Shown piece after piece: positions 1 to 5,377 of a stretch of DNA of 6,948 bases (the first letter of the stretch is position 1; every line of letters starts with the position of its first letter). The DNA comes from CBDCWA01 sp046048295. GTDB lineage: Bacteria > Pseudomonadota > Alphaproteobacteria > Rhizobiales > Hyphomicrobiaceae. The notes under the pieces were generated by a model. The model was not told where the DNA came from, ran no database searches, and was given only the letters and a program-made list of their open reading frames with translations. A program made the translations under genes and the position numbers. The stretch is from the NCBI GenBank assembly GCA_046048295.1, contig JBJOGJ010000209.1, forward strand, positions 1 to 6,948. The letters run 5' to 3'.

Positions 1-1
1 A

Positions 2-85
2 TACGCATCAACAAAGGGCCTGGTGGGCATCGCCCATGACGGTGAATTGCAGTTTGCACCCTGCACAACGCAGATGGCCGCGTAA
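2..85 (+). CDS. Possible C-terminal end of an unidentified protein (partial, enters from left edge)
   Basis: The second plus-strand frame is open from the left edge to a TAA at 83-85 and reads as 27 residues ending in CTTQMAA. About two thirds of its codons end in G or C, as expected for a gene in this genome, and its stop lies only 20 bases from the stop of the convergent ubiX gene, a common tail-to-tail arrangement. I do not recognise the family. The fragment is short enough to be a chance open frame. The competing reading is a minus-strand gene starting at an ATG at 30-28 and leaving the window, but it has no clear ribosome binding site. Confidence 0.33.
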   Translation, partial: YASTKGLVGIAHDGELQFAPCTTQMAA

Positions 86-105
86 AGGTGCCCGCCCGAA
101 CGACG

Positions 106-711
106 TTAGCCGTCGCTATTCTTGAAGCCGGAGCCGCCCTCGACCTTCCATCGCTTCACGGCTCCGACATCGACGTCGAAAAGGTCGAGCAGACGGCCGA
201 CGGAATGGTTGACGATGTCATCGAGGGTTTGCGGCCTCGTATAGAAGGCAGGCATCAGGGGGGCGATGATAGCCCCCATCTCCGACAGCGCCAGCATCGT
301 CTTGAGGTGGCCGGTGTGCAGCGGTGTCTCACGTACGGCGAGCACGAGGCGACGGCGCTCCTTCAGAACGACGTCGGCGGCACGCGAAATGAGCGACCCG
401 GTCACCCCTGAGGCGATCTCGCTCATCGTTCGGATCGAGCACGGCACGATAAGCATGCCCACGGTATGAAACGAGCCGGAAGAGATCGAGGCGCCGATGT
501 CGCCGATGGGATGGCTCTCATGCGCAATCTCGCGCACGTCCTTGGCCTTGAGTTCGCTCTCGTAGCCAAGAGTCATCTCGGCCGCCTTGGTCATCACGAG
601 GTGCGTGTGAACACCGGTTTCACGGAGAAGCTCCAGCGTGCGGATGCCGTAAATGATGCCCGACGCGCCGCTCATACCGATAATGATTCGCTTCTGCTGG
701 GACGTGCTCAC
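106..711 (-). CDS. ubiX: UbiX-family flavin prenyltransferase (aromatic acid decarboxylase subunit B type)
   Basis: UbiX enzymes join a dimethylallyl group to FMN to make prenylated FMN, the cofactor of UbiD-type decarboxylases; they are soluble oligomers. The 201-residue product has the family's usual length. It shows the N-terminal flavin loop GMSGASG (residues 12-18), the SSGS segment near 77-80, VPCSIRTMSEIA (89-100), the KERRRLVLAVRETPL block (117-131) with the R-E-T-P-L signature, and MPAFYTRPQTLDDIVNHSVG (153-172) with the conserved Tyr and Arg. The last block is like subunits B of hydroxyarylic acid decarboxylases. I start it at GTG 711-709 because GAGGTG (725-720) lies 8 bases upstream; an in-frame ATG at 753 adds 14 unconserved residues and lacks a good SD. 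It is the last gene of the minus-strand series, 84 bases after the DUF2390 stop. No UbiD partner is visible, so whether it serves ubiquinone synthesis or a dedicated decarboxylase is open. Confidence 0.93.
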   Translation of the reverse strand: MSTSQQKRIIIGMSGASGIIYGIRTLELLRETGVHTHLVMTKAAEMTLGYESELKAKDVREIAHESHPIGDIGASISSGSFHTVGMLIVPCSIRTMSEIASGVTGSLISRAADVVLKERRRLVLAVRETPLHTGHLKTMLALSEMGAIIAPLMPAFYTRPQTLDDIVNHSVGRLLDLFDVDVGAVKRWKVEGGSGFKNSDG

Positions 712-795
712 CTTATAGTCACCTCGTTTCGGGGCTCCGAGCGAGCCGTACATCGTTCGGGCAAACCTTGAATACGCTGGCGCTCGTCCAGCGGA

Positions 796-1305
796 TCATC
801 GACCGGCAGCAGCTTTGGCCATAGCGGCTTTGATGACCGCATTCTGGGCGTTGGCATCGAAGGTCTGGGCGAGCACTTTAGCATAATGAGCGAGATTGTC
901 CCCTGCCGCGTCCTCGAATGCGGTTGAGGCTGCACCGATTTCCCTTGCTGGGCGAAAGGCGTAGAGAGCCTCCTGCTGGAGCCGCTCGGCTTCGAGCTCG
1001 ATGGCCTTGACCTTGGTGCGCAGGGCGGCGGCAGCCTCGGTGTCGAGCAGGCCTGGCGGTGACTTGAGCGCCCGCCGAGCTGTCCGCAGCGGCACGACGA
1101 CATCGGCCCGCCAGCCGTCCACGGCTTCGACGATCGCCCTCACGTCGGCCAGATCGAGCTTGCGGCCCTCGCCGGCCAGCCAGAGCAGGTAGAGCATGAC
1201 ATTGACGTCGACGCCTGCTTCGTCCTGCAACCTAATACAGGCATCTGGCACACCCGGCGTGCCGTAGACGCCGAGTGAGAAGTTCCAGAACGGCGAGCCG
1301 GTCAA
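796..1305 (-). CDS. DUF2390 / TIGR02444 family protein
   Basis: The 169-residue product matches what I know of the TIGR02444 (DUF2390) family, whose function is not established. The family pattern is near the N terminus: FWNFSLGVYGTPGV (6-19), then ACIRLQDEAGVDVNVMLYLLWLAG (22-45), then a W-R-A-xVV-PLR-xxRRALK stretch (65-81). The remainder, from about 87, is predicted-helix-rich and alanine- and glutamate-rich, without a recognisable motif. No signal peptide is visible; the hydrophobic stretch around 34-44 is the family core rather than a clear membrane segment. The start is TTG 1305-1303: it shares the bases TTGA with the hydrolase stop, has GGAG (1317-1314) 8 bases upstream, and the next in-frame candidate (GTG, residue 13) would remove the conserved FWxFSL motif. 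The tight coupling to a hydrolase and monooxygenase is odd for this family and may be a lead to its role, or an accident of operon assembly. Confidence 0.85.
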   Translation of the reverse strand: MTGSPFWNFSLGVYGTPGVPDACIRLQDEAGVDVNVMLYLLWLAGEGRKLDLADVRAIVEAVDGWRADVVVPLRTARRALKSPPGLLDTEAAAALRTKVKAIELEAERLQQEALYAFRPAREIGAASTAFEDAAGDNLAHYAKVLAQTFDANAQNAVIKAAMAKAAAGR

Positions 1306-2126
1306 ATCTTCGTCTCCATCAATGCGTTCACATGTTTCGCCGTTGCTGTCGGCTGCTCGAGAGGCGCCGAATGACCGGCGCCAGCGACGAGCGCGAGCTT
1401 GGCGCCGCCCGTCCCGAGTCCTGCCGCGAAGGCTTCGCCATGGGCTCTGGGCACGAGGCCGTCCTTCTCGCCCCAGACGACGGCAGCAGGCATGCTGGCG
1501 CGGTACAGCCGGTCACGCAATGAGCGATTGTAGAAGTAGGGCGGCTTGAAACCGACGAAGGAGCCGAGCCGCAGCATTTCGTAGCGTCGCACTTCGACGT
1601 CGATGTTACCCCGTCCGTTCGGGAAGTACTCGAGCGCCAGCGGTGCATCCGGGCTCTGGAACAACAGTCCGCGCAATGTCCTGTAATCGACGCCGCGCTC
1701 CGGCTGTGCATGCATGAAGACGTCGGCGGTTGGTGCGCCCTCGACGAATAGGCCCATGGCGTCGATCAGCGCCAGCCGCTTTACGCGTTCGGGTATGCGC
1801 ACCGCAACTTCGGCAGCGATCCAGCCGCCGAATGAATGACCGACGAGGTCGAACCGATCGAGACCGAGTGCATCGAGTACTTCGAGCCAGTGGAAGACGA
1901 CGTCTTCTATGCCCCAGGTGCTCGTAAGGTCGTCGGAACCGTTTACTCCAGGATGAGCTGGCGCCAGCACGTGCCGACCGGCGGCGAGCGCCTTGTGGAA
2001 GGGTTGCAGCCCGTCGGTGACGCTGTGTATGTCGGCCCAGCCATGCATGTAGACGAGTGGTTCCCCGGAGCCGGCCTCGAAGACTTTGACCTTGCGGCCT
2101 CTGACGTCGATCGTATCGTTGCTCAA
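1302..2126 (-). CDS. Alpha/beta-fold hydrolase
   Basis: A complete 274-residue alpha/beta hydrolase that probably cleaves an ester, amide or C-C bond in the product of the neighbouring monooxygenase; the substrate is inference. Visible landmarks are the oxyanion-hole HGW (28-30), the nucleophile elbow GHSFGGW with Ser98, the likely acid Asp222 in WGEKDGLVP (218-226), and His252 in GAGHSAPLEQP, giving a full Ser-Asp-His triad. A cap region lies between roughly 125 and 210. There is no signal peptide, so it should be cytoplasmic. The start is TTG 2126-2124, with a near-perfect SD, AAGGAGG (2140-2134), 7 bases upstream inside the end of the LLM gene; TTGA is shared with the LLM stop. The gene in turn overlaps the DUF2390 start by TTGA. 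It shares the motif GGWIAAEVA with the second hydrolase at 6588, suggesting relatedness. Fusion or frameshift signs are absent. Confidence 0.93.
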   Translation of the reverse strand: MSNDTIDVRGRKVKVFEAGSGEPLVYMHGWADIHSVTDGLQPFHKALAAGRHVLAPAHPGVNGSDDLTSTWGIEDVVFHWLEVLDALGLDRFDLVGHSFGGWIAAEVAVRIPERVKRLALIDAMGLFVEGAPTADVFMHAQPERGVDYRTLRGLLFQSPDAPLALEYFPNGRGNIDVEVRRYEMLRLGSFVGFKPPYFYNRSLRDRLYRASMPAAVVWGEKDGLVPRAHGEAFAAGLGTGGAKLALVAGAGHSAPLEQPTATAKHVNALMETKI

Positions 2127-3370
2127 AGTGCCGCCTCCTTCGCCAGGGCTTCGTCGAGTTCGGGGAACTTCCTGCCGTAGGCTTCCGCCGAATAGGCCTT
2201 CAGGCGAGGCGCCACTTCGTTCTGGAAGAGCGTCATGCTCTTGCGGGCGAGATCGTCGCGCATGTTGCCCATGTGGAACTGTATGAGAAGGTGGCCGACG
2301 GGGGCTGCGTCGATGACAGCCTTGAATTTCTCGAACACTGTGTCGGGACTGCCGACCATGATCGACGCCGAGCGCTGCAGGTCATCCCAGTCCTCGCTGT
2401 CGCCTAGCAGCGGCGTGGTGGGATCCGTATGCTCGAGGTAGCCTCGGAATTCGTTGGGCGGAATGTAGGGCACGCCGGGCCCAAAGGTGAGTTGCCGGCC
2501 CTCGCGCCGCTGGTGTCCCTTGAGGCAGTTCTTGAGGAAGTACCAGATGCCTTCCTTCGATTCTTCCTGCGCCTGCGCATCGGTCTCGGCAACGTAGGTC
2601 GACATCAGGATGCCCATGCGGAAGGGATGGTACTTCGCACCATGCTCTTCGAGAACGCTGGCGAACAGCTGTTGCGACTTCGCGGTTGCGCTGCCGTGGC
2701 TGCGCGAAGAGAGGAAGTAGCAGTAGCCGTGCTTGGCGATCTGATGCAGCGTGCCGCGCGAGCGGGCGCCCGGAATCCAGATCGGTGGGTGCGGCCGCTG
2801 CGTCGGCTGCGGCCATGGATTGACGTAGCGAAGCGGATAGCTCTCGCCCTCGAATTCGAATGGACCGTCCTCGGTCCAGGCGCGGCGGATGAGTTCGACC
2901 GCCTCCCAGAACTGGTCGCGCGATGCGGCTGACGAGATGTCGTAGTTGAAGGTCTCGGGTCCTGAGCCCGGTGCGAAACCGGCAATAATTCGCCCGTCCG
3001 ACATGTTGTCCAGCATCGCGTATTCCTCCGCGATGCGAAGCGGGTTCATGTGCAGAGGCAGCAGGTTGCCGAGCACCACGATCTTGCCGCGCTTGGTCTT
3101 TTGCGTCAGGGCGGCGGCAATGATGTTCGGCGACGGCATCAGGCCGTAGATATTCTGGTGGTGCTCATTAAGCACCATGCCGTCGAAGCCGATCTCCGAG
3201 GCGTAGGCGAGTTGGTCGATGTATTCCTGGTAGAGCCCTCGGCTCTTCTCCCGGTCCCAGAGCGAATTGGGTACGGTCACCCAACCGGTGTCGTAGCGCT
3301 CGTCGAAGTCATTGGGTAAGTGGGGATAGGACATGAAGTGCCAGCAGTAGAGCTGTACCGGTTGCGTCAT
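2123..3370 (-). CDS. LLM-class (luciferase-like) flavin-dependent monooxygenase
   Basis: A 415-residue bacterial-luciferase-family TIM-barrel oxidoreductase, expected to use reduced FMN from a separate reductase to oxygenate a small organic substrate. Seen in order: an N-terminal strand with WHFMSYPHLP (10-19), the LNEHHQN motif (67-73) typical of the family, the segment PLRIAEEYAMLDNMSDGRI (110-128), the FAPGSGPETFNYD region (132-144), an RRAWTEDGPFEFEGESY stretch (162-178), and PPIWIPGARSRGT (195-207). Its C-terminal domain includes SIMVGSPDTVFEKFKAVIDAA, usual in this clade. I start it at ATG 3370-3368, which has GAGG (3380-3377) 6 bases upstream; an upstream in-frame start at 3427 adds 19 unconserved residues. 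It follows the binding-protein gene after 68 bases and overlaps the hydrolase start by 4 bases. LLM plus alpha/beta hydrolase is loosely reminiscent of pyrimidine ring-opening (RutA/RutD) and other heterocycle pathways, but no flavin reductase or amidohydrolase is visible. The exact reaction is unknown. Confidence 0.92.
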   Translation of the reverse strand: MTQPVQLYCWHFMSYPHLPNDFDERYDTGWVTVPNSLWDREKSRGLYQEYIDQLAYASEIGFDGMVLNEHHQNIYGLMPSPNIIAAALTQKTKRGKIVVLGNLLPLHMNPLRIAEEYAMLDNMSDGRIIAGFAPGSGPETFNYDISSAASRDQFWEAVELIRRAWTEDGPFEFEGESYPLRYVNPWPQPTQRPHPPIWIPGARSRGTLHQIAKHGYCYFLSSRSHGSATAKSQQLFASVLEEHGAKYHPFRMGILMSTYVAETDAQAQEESKEGIWYFLKNCLKGHQRREGRQLTFGPGVPYIPPNEFRGYLEHTDPTTPLLGDSEDWDDLQRSASIMVGSPDTVFEKFKAVIDAAPVGHLLIQFHMGNMRDDLARKSMTLFQNEVAPRLKAYSAEAYGRKFPELDEALAKEAAL

Positions 3371-3403
3371 GTGTTGCCTCGATCTTTCTCTTCTCTTTGG
3401 AGC

Positions 3404-3429
3404 CGGTGGCCACCCGGAGGAGGCCACCG
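3404..3429 (-). terminator. Intercistronic hairpin after the binding-protein gene (attenuator or mRNA-stabilising stem, no T-run)
   Basis: CGGTGGCC (3404-3411) and GGCCACCG (3422-3429) form a perfect 8-bp stem with a 10-base loop, starting 10 bases after the tctC-like stop codon. On the minus strand it is followed by a purine-rich tract, not a run of T, so it is not a canonical intrinsic terminator. Such stems between a binding protein and downstream genes often protect the upstream message or reduce read-through, which would give more binding protein than enzyme. The stem is seen; the role is inference. Confidence 0.4.
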
Positions 3430-3438
3430 CGGGCGTGC

Positions 3439-4470
3439 CTAGTTCTTGGCTGCTGGCCTGCCGAGCGCCGCCAGTGTCTTGGCGATGAGTTCCTTCGGCG
3501 TGGCATAGGCTTCGGCGATAAGCTTCTGCACCTCCTCGCCCGGCAGCGGATCCAGGTCGAGCTTGCGCTTGGCGGCATCGGCCACGAAGTTCGGATCGGT
3601 GACCGTGGCCATGAAGAACTTGCGCATGGCGGCAACCCGGTCCTTGGGAACCTCGGGCGCCATGACGTAGGGACGGCCGTAGATGCCCGTATTGTAGACC
3701 AGCGACAGGATCTTGCGCTGCTCATCGGTCTTCGCGAAGTCGATGGTCTTGGGAATGCCCTGCTTGTTCATGTCGGCATGTCCCTTGACTGTCTCCTGCG
3801 CCAGGATCCTCACTTTGCCCGACGTGATCCACGCCGAGTTGCGCGACATCAGGCTGGCATAGCCATAGCCGCAAAATCCGTGCACCTCGCCACGCTCGAG
3901 GGCCAGGGATATGTCCTTGGTGCCTGGGTATCCGGCGACGAGCTTGAGCTTGGCGCCGAGAACGTTCTTGAGCAGCGCTGGCATGTCCTGTGTGGTGCCA
4001 CCGCTCATACCCATGATCATTTCCTTCTCGAACACCTCCTTGAAGGACTTGATCGGTGCATCCGTGCGGGCAACGCAGGTATAGACGTCCGAGTTAACGG
4101 AACCGATGTACTGGAACCTGCTCGGGTCGTGCGTGATCTTGGGGCCGCCAAGCACTGGCGTCAGCGCCGCGCCGGGTGAGATGCCACCCATGACCGTACC
4201 ATCCTTGGCTGCGACCTGGTAGACGAAAGATGCCGCTTTGTTCTGACCGGCGCCCGGCATGTTCTGGACGACGATCGAGGGATTTCCGGGGATGTGCCCT
4301 GAAAGGTGGCGCGACAGCAGCCGGCCGTAGGCGTCGTAGCCGCCTCCGGCGGCCGAGCCGACGATCAGCAATATCTGCTTGCCCTTGTAGAAATCAGCGA
4401 CCGACTGTGCGCTGGCGCCGGTAATCGTCGAAGCGGCGACTATCGCTGTGACCGCGAGTCTGGCCATCAT
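3439..4470 (-). CDS. Bug/TctC-family tripartite tricarboxylate transporter substrate-binding protein
   Basis: A periplasmic extracytoplasmic binding protein of the Bug (TctC) family, which captures carboxylates or related small acids for a TctA/TctB permease. The 343-residue product begins with a signal peptide: MMAR, a hydrophobic core, then ASA before QS, with probable cleavage after residue 21. Family features follow: DFYKGKQILLIVGSAAGGGYD (26-46) with the glycine-rich loop, ARL-like YGRLLSRHL, the IVVQNMPGAGQNKAA segment (67-80), and a second-lobe SGGTTQDMPALL region. The start is ATG 4470-4468 because GGGAG is correctly spaced upstream; an ATG at 4515 adds 15 residues ahead of the signal peptide. 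A second ATG at 4467 follows directly. No tctA or tctB gene is in the window, so it is either an orphan receptor, as is common for this very large family, or the permease is elsewhere. A promoter candidate (4567-4594) precedes it, so it may be expressed apart from the cupin gene. Confidence 0.9.
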   Translation of the reverse strand: MMARLAVTAIVAASTITGASAQSVADFYKGKQILLIVGSAAGGGYDAYGRLLSRHLSGHIPGNPSIVVQNMPGAGQNKAASFVYQVAAKDGTVMGGISPGAALTPVLGGPKITHDPSRFQYIGSVNSDVYTCVARTDAPIKSFKEVFEKEMIMGMSGGTTQDMPALLKNVLGAKLKLVAGYPGTKDISLALERGEVHGFCGYGYASLMSRNSAWITSGKVRILAQETVKGHADMNKQGIPKTIDFAKTDEQRKILSLVYNTGIYGRPYVMAPEVPKDRVAAMRKFFMATVTDPNFVADAAKRKLDLDPLPGEEVQKLIAEAYATPKELIAKTLAALGRPAAKN

Positions 4471-4566
4471 GGCGTTCTCCCAGATGCTTGTTGCGATGGC
4501 GCGCCTTTGCGGCATGTCGTTCGATCTCCGGGCCTGCCATCGTGAGCCCCGAGTCCCTCCGGTTGC

Positions 4567-4594
4567 ATCCTAGCCGTCGTTGGCGCCGGGTCAA
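4567..4594 (-). promoter_or_regulatory. Candidate sigma70-type promoter for the binding-protein gene
   Basis: Reading the minus strand, TTGACC (4594-4589) and TAGGAT (4572-4567) lie 16 bases apart, matching the -35 and -10 consensus at 5/6 and 4/6 positions. It lies just after the cupin stop, about 97 bases upstream of the tctC-like start. It could allow transcription of the downstream genes without the cupin. Two imperfect hexamers can occur by chance in a sequence this long. Confidence 0.33.
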
Positions 4595-4601
4595 CTGTGG
4601 T

Positions 4602-5096
4602 TCAGCGCACCGGATTGCCGATACCAAGCGGCTGCGCATCGAGGAGTACGATTGCGAGTCGCGCTTTCTCGGTGCCGCGGTTGCACCACGAGTGGTTGGT
4701 GCCGCGCTGGACCATAATGTCGCCAGCCTTCAGTTTCACGGTCGAGTCGTCCATGTCCATGTCGATCTCGCCCTCGAGGCAGATGATGTAGTCGATTGTC
4801 TCAGTGCGGTGCATCCGCCCTGGCGTGCCCGGCAGGAAGTCCATGACGATGAAGCGCGAGCCGCCGGCCGGTGGCGCGGTGCCAAGCTTGCGTGCCCCCA
4901 TGTCTTCGGCATCCTCTCCGATTGGCATCTTGGCTGGTGCGCCGTCGGTGCACCAGATTAGCGTCGACGACATGCCGGGCCGTGTCCCCTTGGCGTTGCT
5001 GGCGTTGTCGTCGATGATCACCTTGGCGACGTTGTTTGCATCGTGACCGGTGACAATGCGGTGGATCGTTCCGAGGCGAGGGTCGCGTTCCGACAT
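4602..5096 (-). CDS. Small cupin-domain protein
   Basis: A 164-residue, single-domain cupin, likely cytoplasmic. The N-terminal ~80 residues carry no motif I recognise; the beta-barrel follows. Motif 1 is GRMHRTETIDYIICLEGE (93-110): His96 and Asp102 are candidate metal ligands, but the second His of the usual HxH is Thr98. Motif 2 is GDIMVQRGTNHSWCN (125-139), with His135 as a ligand. The VQRGTNHxW form is typical of a common cupin subfamily often found beside catabolic genes. It could be an enzyme (dioxygenase, isomerase or decarboxylase type) or a small-molecule-binding protein; the sequence does not decide. The ATG at 5096-5094 has GGGAG upstream, and its leader is almost identical to that of the tctC-like gene. 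It is the first gene of the minus-strand series, 131 bases ahead of the binding-protein start, and faces the divergent region shared with ribB. Confidence 0.88.
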   Translation of the reverse strand: MSERDPRLGTIHRIVTGHDANNVAKVIIDDNASNAKGTRPGMSSTLIWCTDGAPAKMPIGEDAEDMGARKLGTAPPAGGSRFIVMDFLPGTPGRMHRTETIDYIICLEGEIDMDMDDSTVKLKAGDIMVQRGTNHSWCNRGTEKARLAIVLLDAQPLGIGNPVR

Positions 5097-5120
5097 GGCG
5101 TTACTCCCAGTTCTTGAGGG

Positions 5121-5149
5121 CGGGGCTTTGCGGCCGACGGCCTGCCCCG
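5121..5149 (-). promoter_or_regulatory. GC-rich hairpin in the probable cupin 5' leader
   Basis: CGGGGC (5121-5126) pairs with GCCCCG (5144-5149), and inside it GGCC (5132-5135) pairs with GGCC (5139-5142) around a GAC loop. Its near edge is about 25 bases upstream of the cupin ATG, so in the minus-strand transcript it would sit just ahead of the ribosome binding site. It could be an operator or leader structure; function unproven. Confidence 0.35.
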
Positions 5150-5247
5150 GATTGGCAGTTGCGACGAGCGCAGATCCGCTTTTCGCACCGGAACGTAGTC
5201 AATACCAAGTGCCAAGAAACTCGCCAACCGATAGAAATCCGACTGCA

Positions 5248-5275
5248 TCCATAGGGGATGGTTTCCCCTCATGGA
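5248..5275. repeat. Strong imperfect palindrome in the divergent region (operator or RNA hairpin candidate)
   Basis: The left arm TCCATAGGGGA (5248-5258) is complementary to TCCCCT plus ATGGA (5264-5269 and 5271-5275), giving 11 pairs with one bulged C at 5270 and a 5-base loop. It is the longest inverted repeat that I found in the window and lies near the middle of the region between two divergently transcribed units, a typical place for a regulator-binding site. It could equally fold in the ribB leader RNA. Confidence 0.45.
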
Positions 5276-5311
5276 CATTCCACAACCGCCCGACTACAAA
5301 AAGGGGCCGTA

Positions 5312-5349
5312 ATCCGTCCGTTGCCGAGGCGAGAGCGAGGCGGGCGGAT
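5312..5349 (+). promoter_or_regulatory. Hairpin in the ribB 5' leader
   Basis: ATCCGTCCG (5312-5320) pairs with CGGGCGGAT (5341-5349), 9 pairs including one U-G wobble in RNA, around a 20-base loop. It ends 28 bases before the ribB start and is not followed by a T-run, so it is not a simple terminator. A leader structure that affects ribB expression is possible. Stems of this size are fairly common in GC-rich DNA. Confidence 0.3.
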
Positions 5350-5377
5350 GCAACTCTGATGATTCCGACAGGACCAC

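Larger units (their letters stand above)
5097..5377. promoter_or_regulatory. Divergent intergenic region between cupin operon and ribB gene
   Basis: This 281-base stretch must contain the start signals for both directions. It holds three inverted repeats (5121-5149, 5248-5275, 5312-5349, listed separately), a close direct repeat CCAAG-TG-CCAAG (5205-5216), and a 13-codon open frame on the plus strand (5271-5312). I see no convincing sigma70 promoter; the best minus-strand candidate is TTGGCG then TATTGA at 17-base spacing (about 5228-5200), a weak match. Some words resemble pieces of the FMN riboswitch, but not in the conserved order. The ribB SD is AGGA (5370-5373) and the cupin SD is GGGAG just upstream of 5096. 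Confidence 0.6.

Noticed and set aside
1..30. Minus-strand gene start at ATG 30-28 running off the left edge
   Set aside because: There is no SD upstream and only ten codons are visible; the overlapping plus-strand reading is slightly better supported.
733..747. 5-bp inverted repeat GGCTC/GAGCC upstream of ubiX
   Set aside because: It is too short to distinguish from chance in GC-rich sequence.
712..753. Longer ubiX starting at ATG 753
   Set aside because: The extra 14 residues precede the conserved flavin loop, and the GTG at 711 has a far better ribosome binding site.
3397..4179. Plus-strand open frame of 260 codons opposite the binding-protein gene
   Set aside because: It is antisense to the clear TctC-like gene, with no motif and no supported ribosome binding site.
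4471..4515. Longer binding protein starting at ATG 4515
   Set aside because: It would put 15 mostly polar residues before the signal peptide, whereas ATG 4470 has a well-spaced GGGAG.
5116..5200. FMN riboswitch ahead of ribB
   Set aside because: Words like the conserved core occur (AGGGCGGGG at 5118-5126, GGCCGACGG at 5132-5140, GCAGATCCG at 5170-5178), but in the wrong order, and the full multi-stem layout and the ACCGGCGG block are missing. An Infernal search with Rfam RF00050 would settle it; a significant hit would overturn this rejection.
5200..5217. Sigma54-type promoter on the minus strand (TGGCAC followed by TTGA)
   Set aside because: The -12 element lacks the essential GC and the spacing is off by one base.
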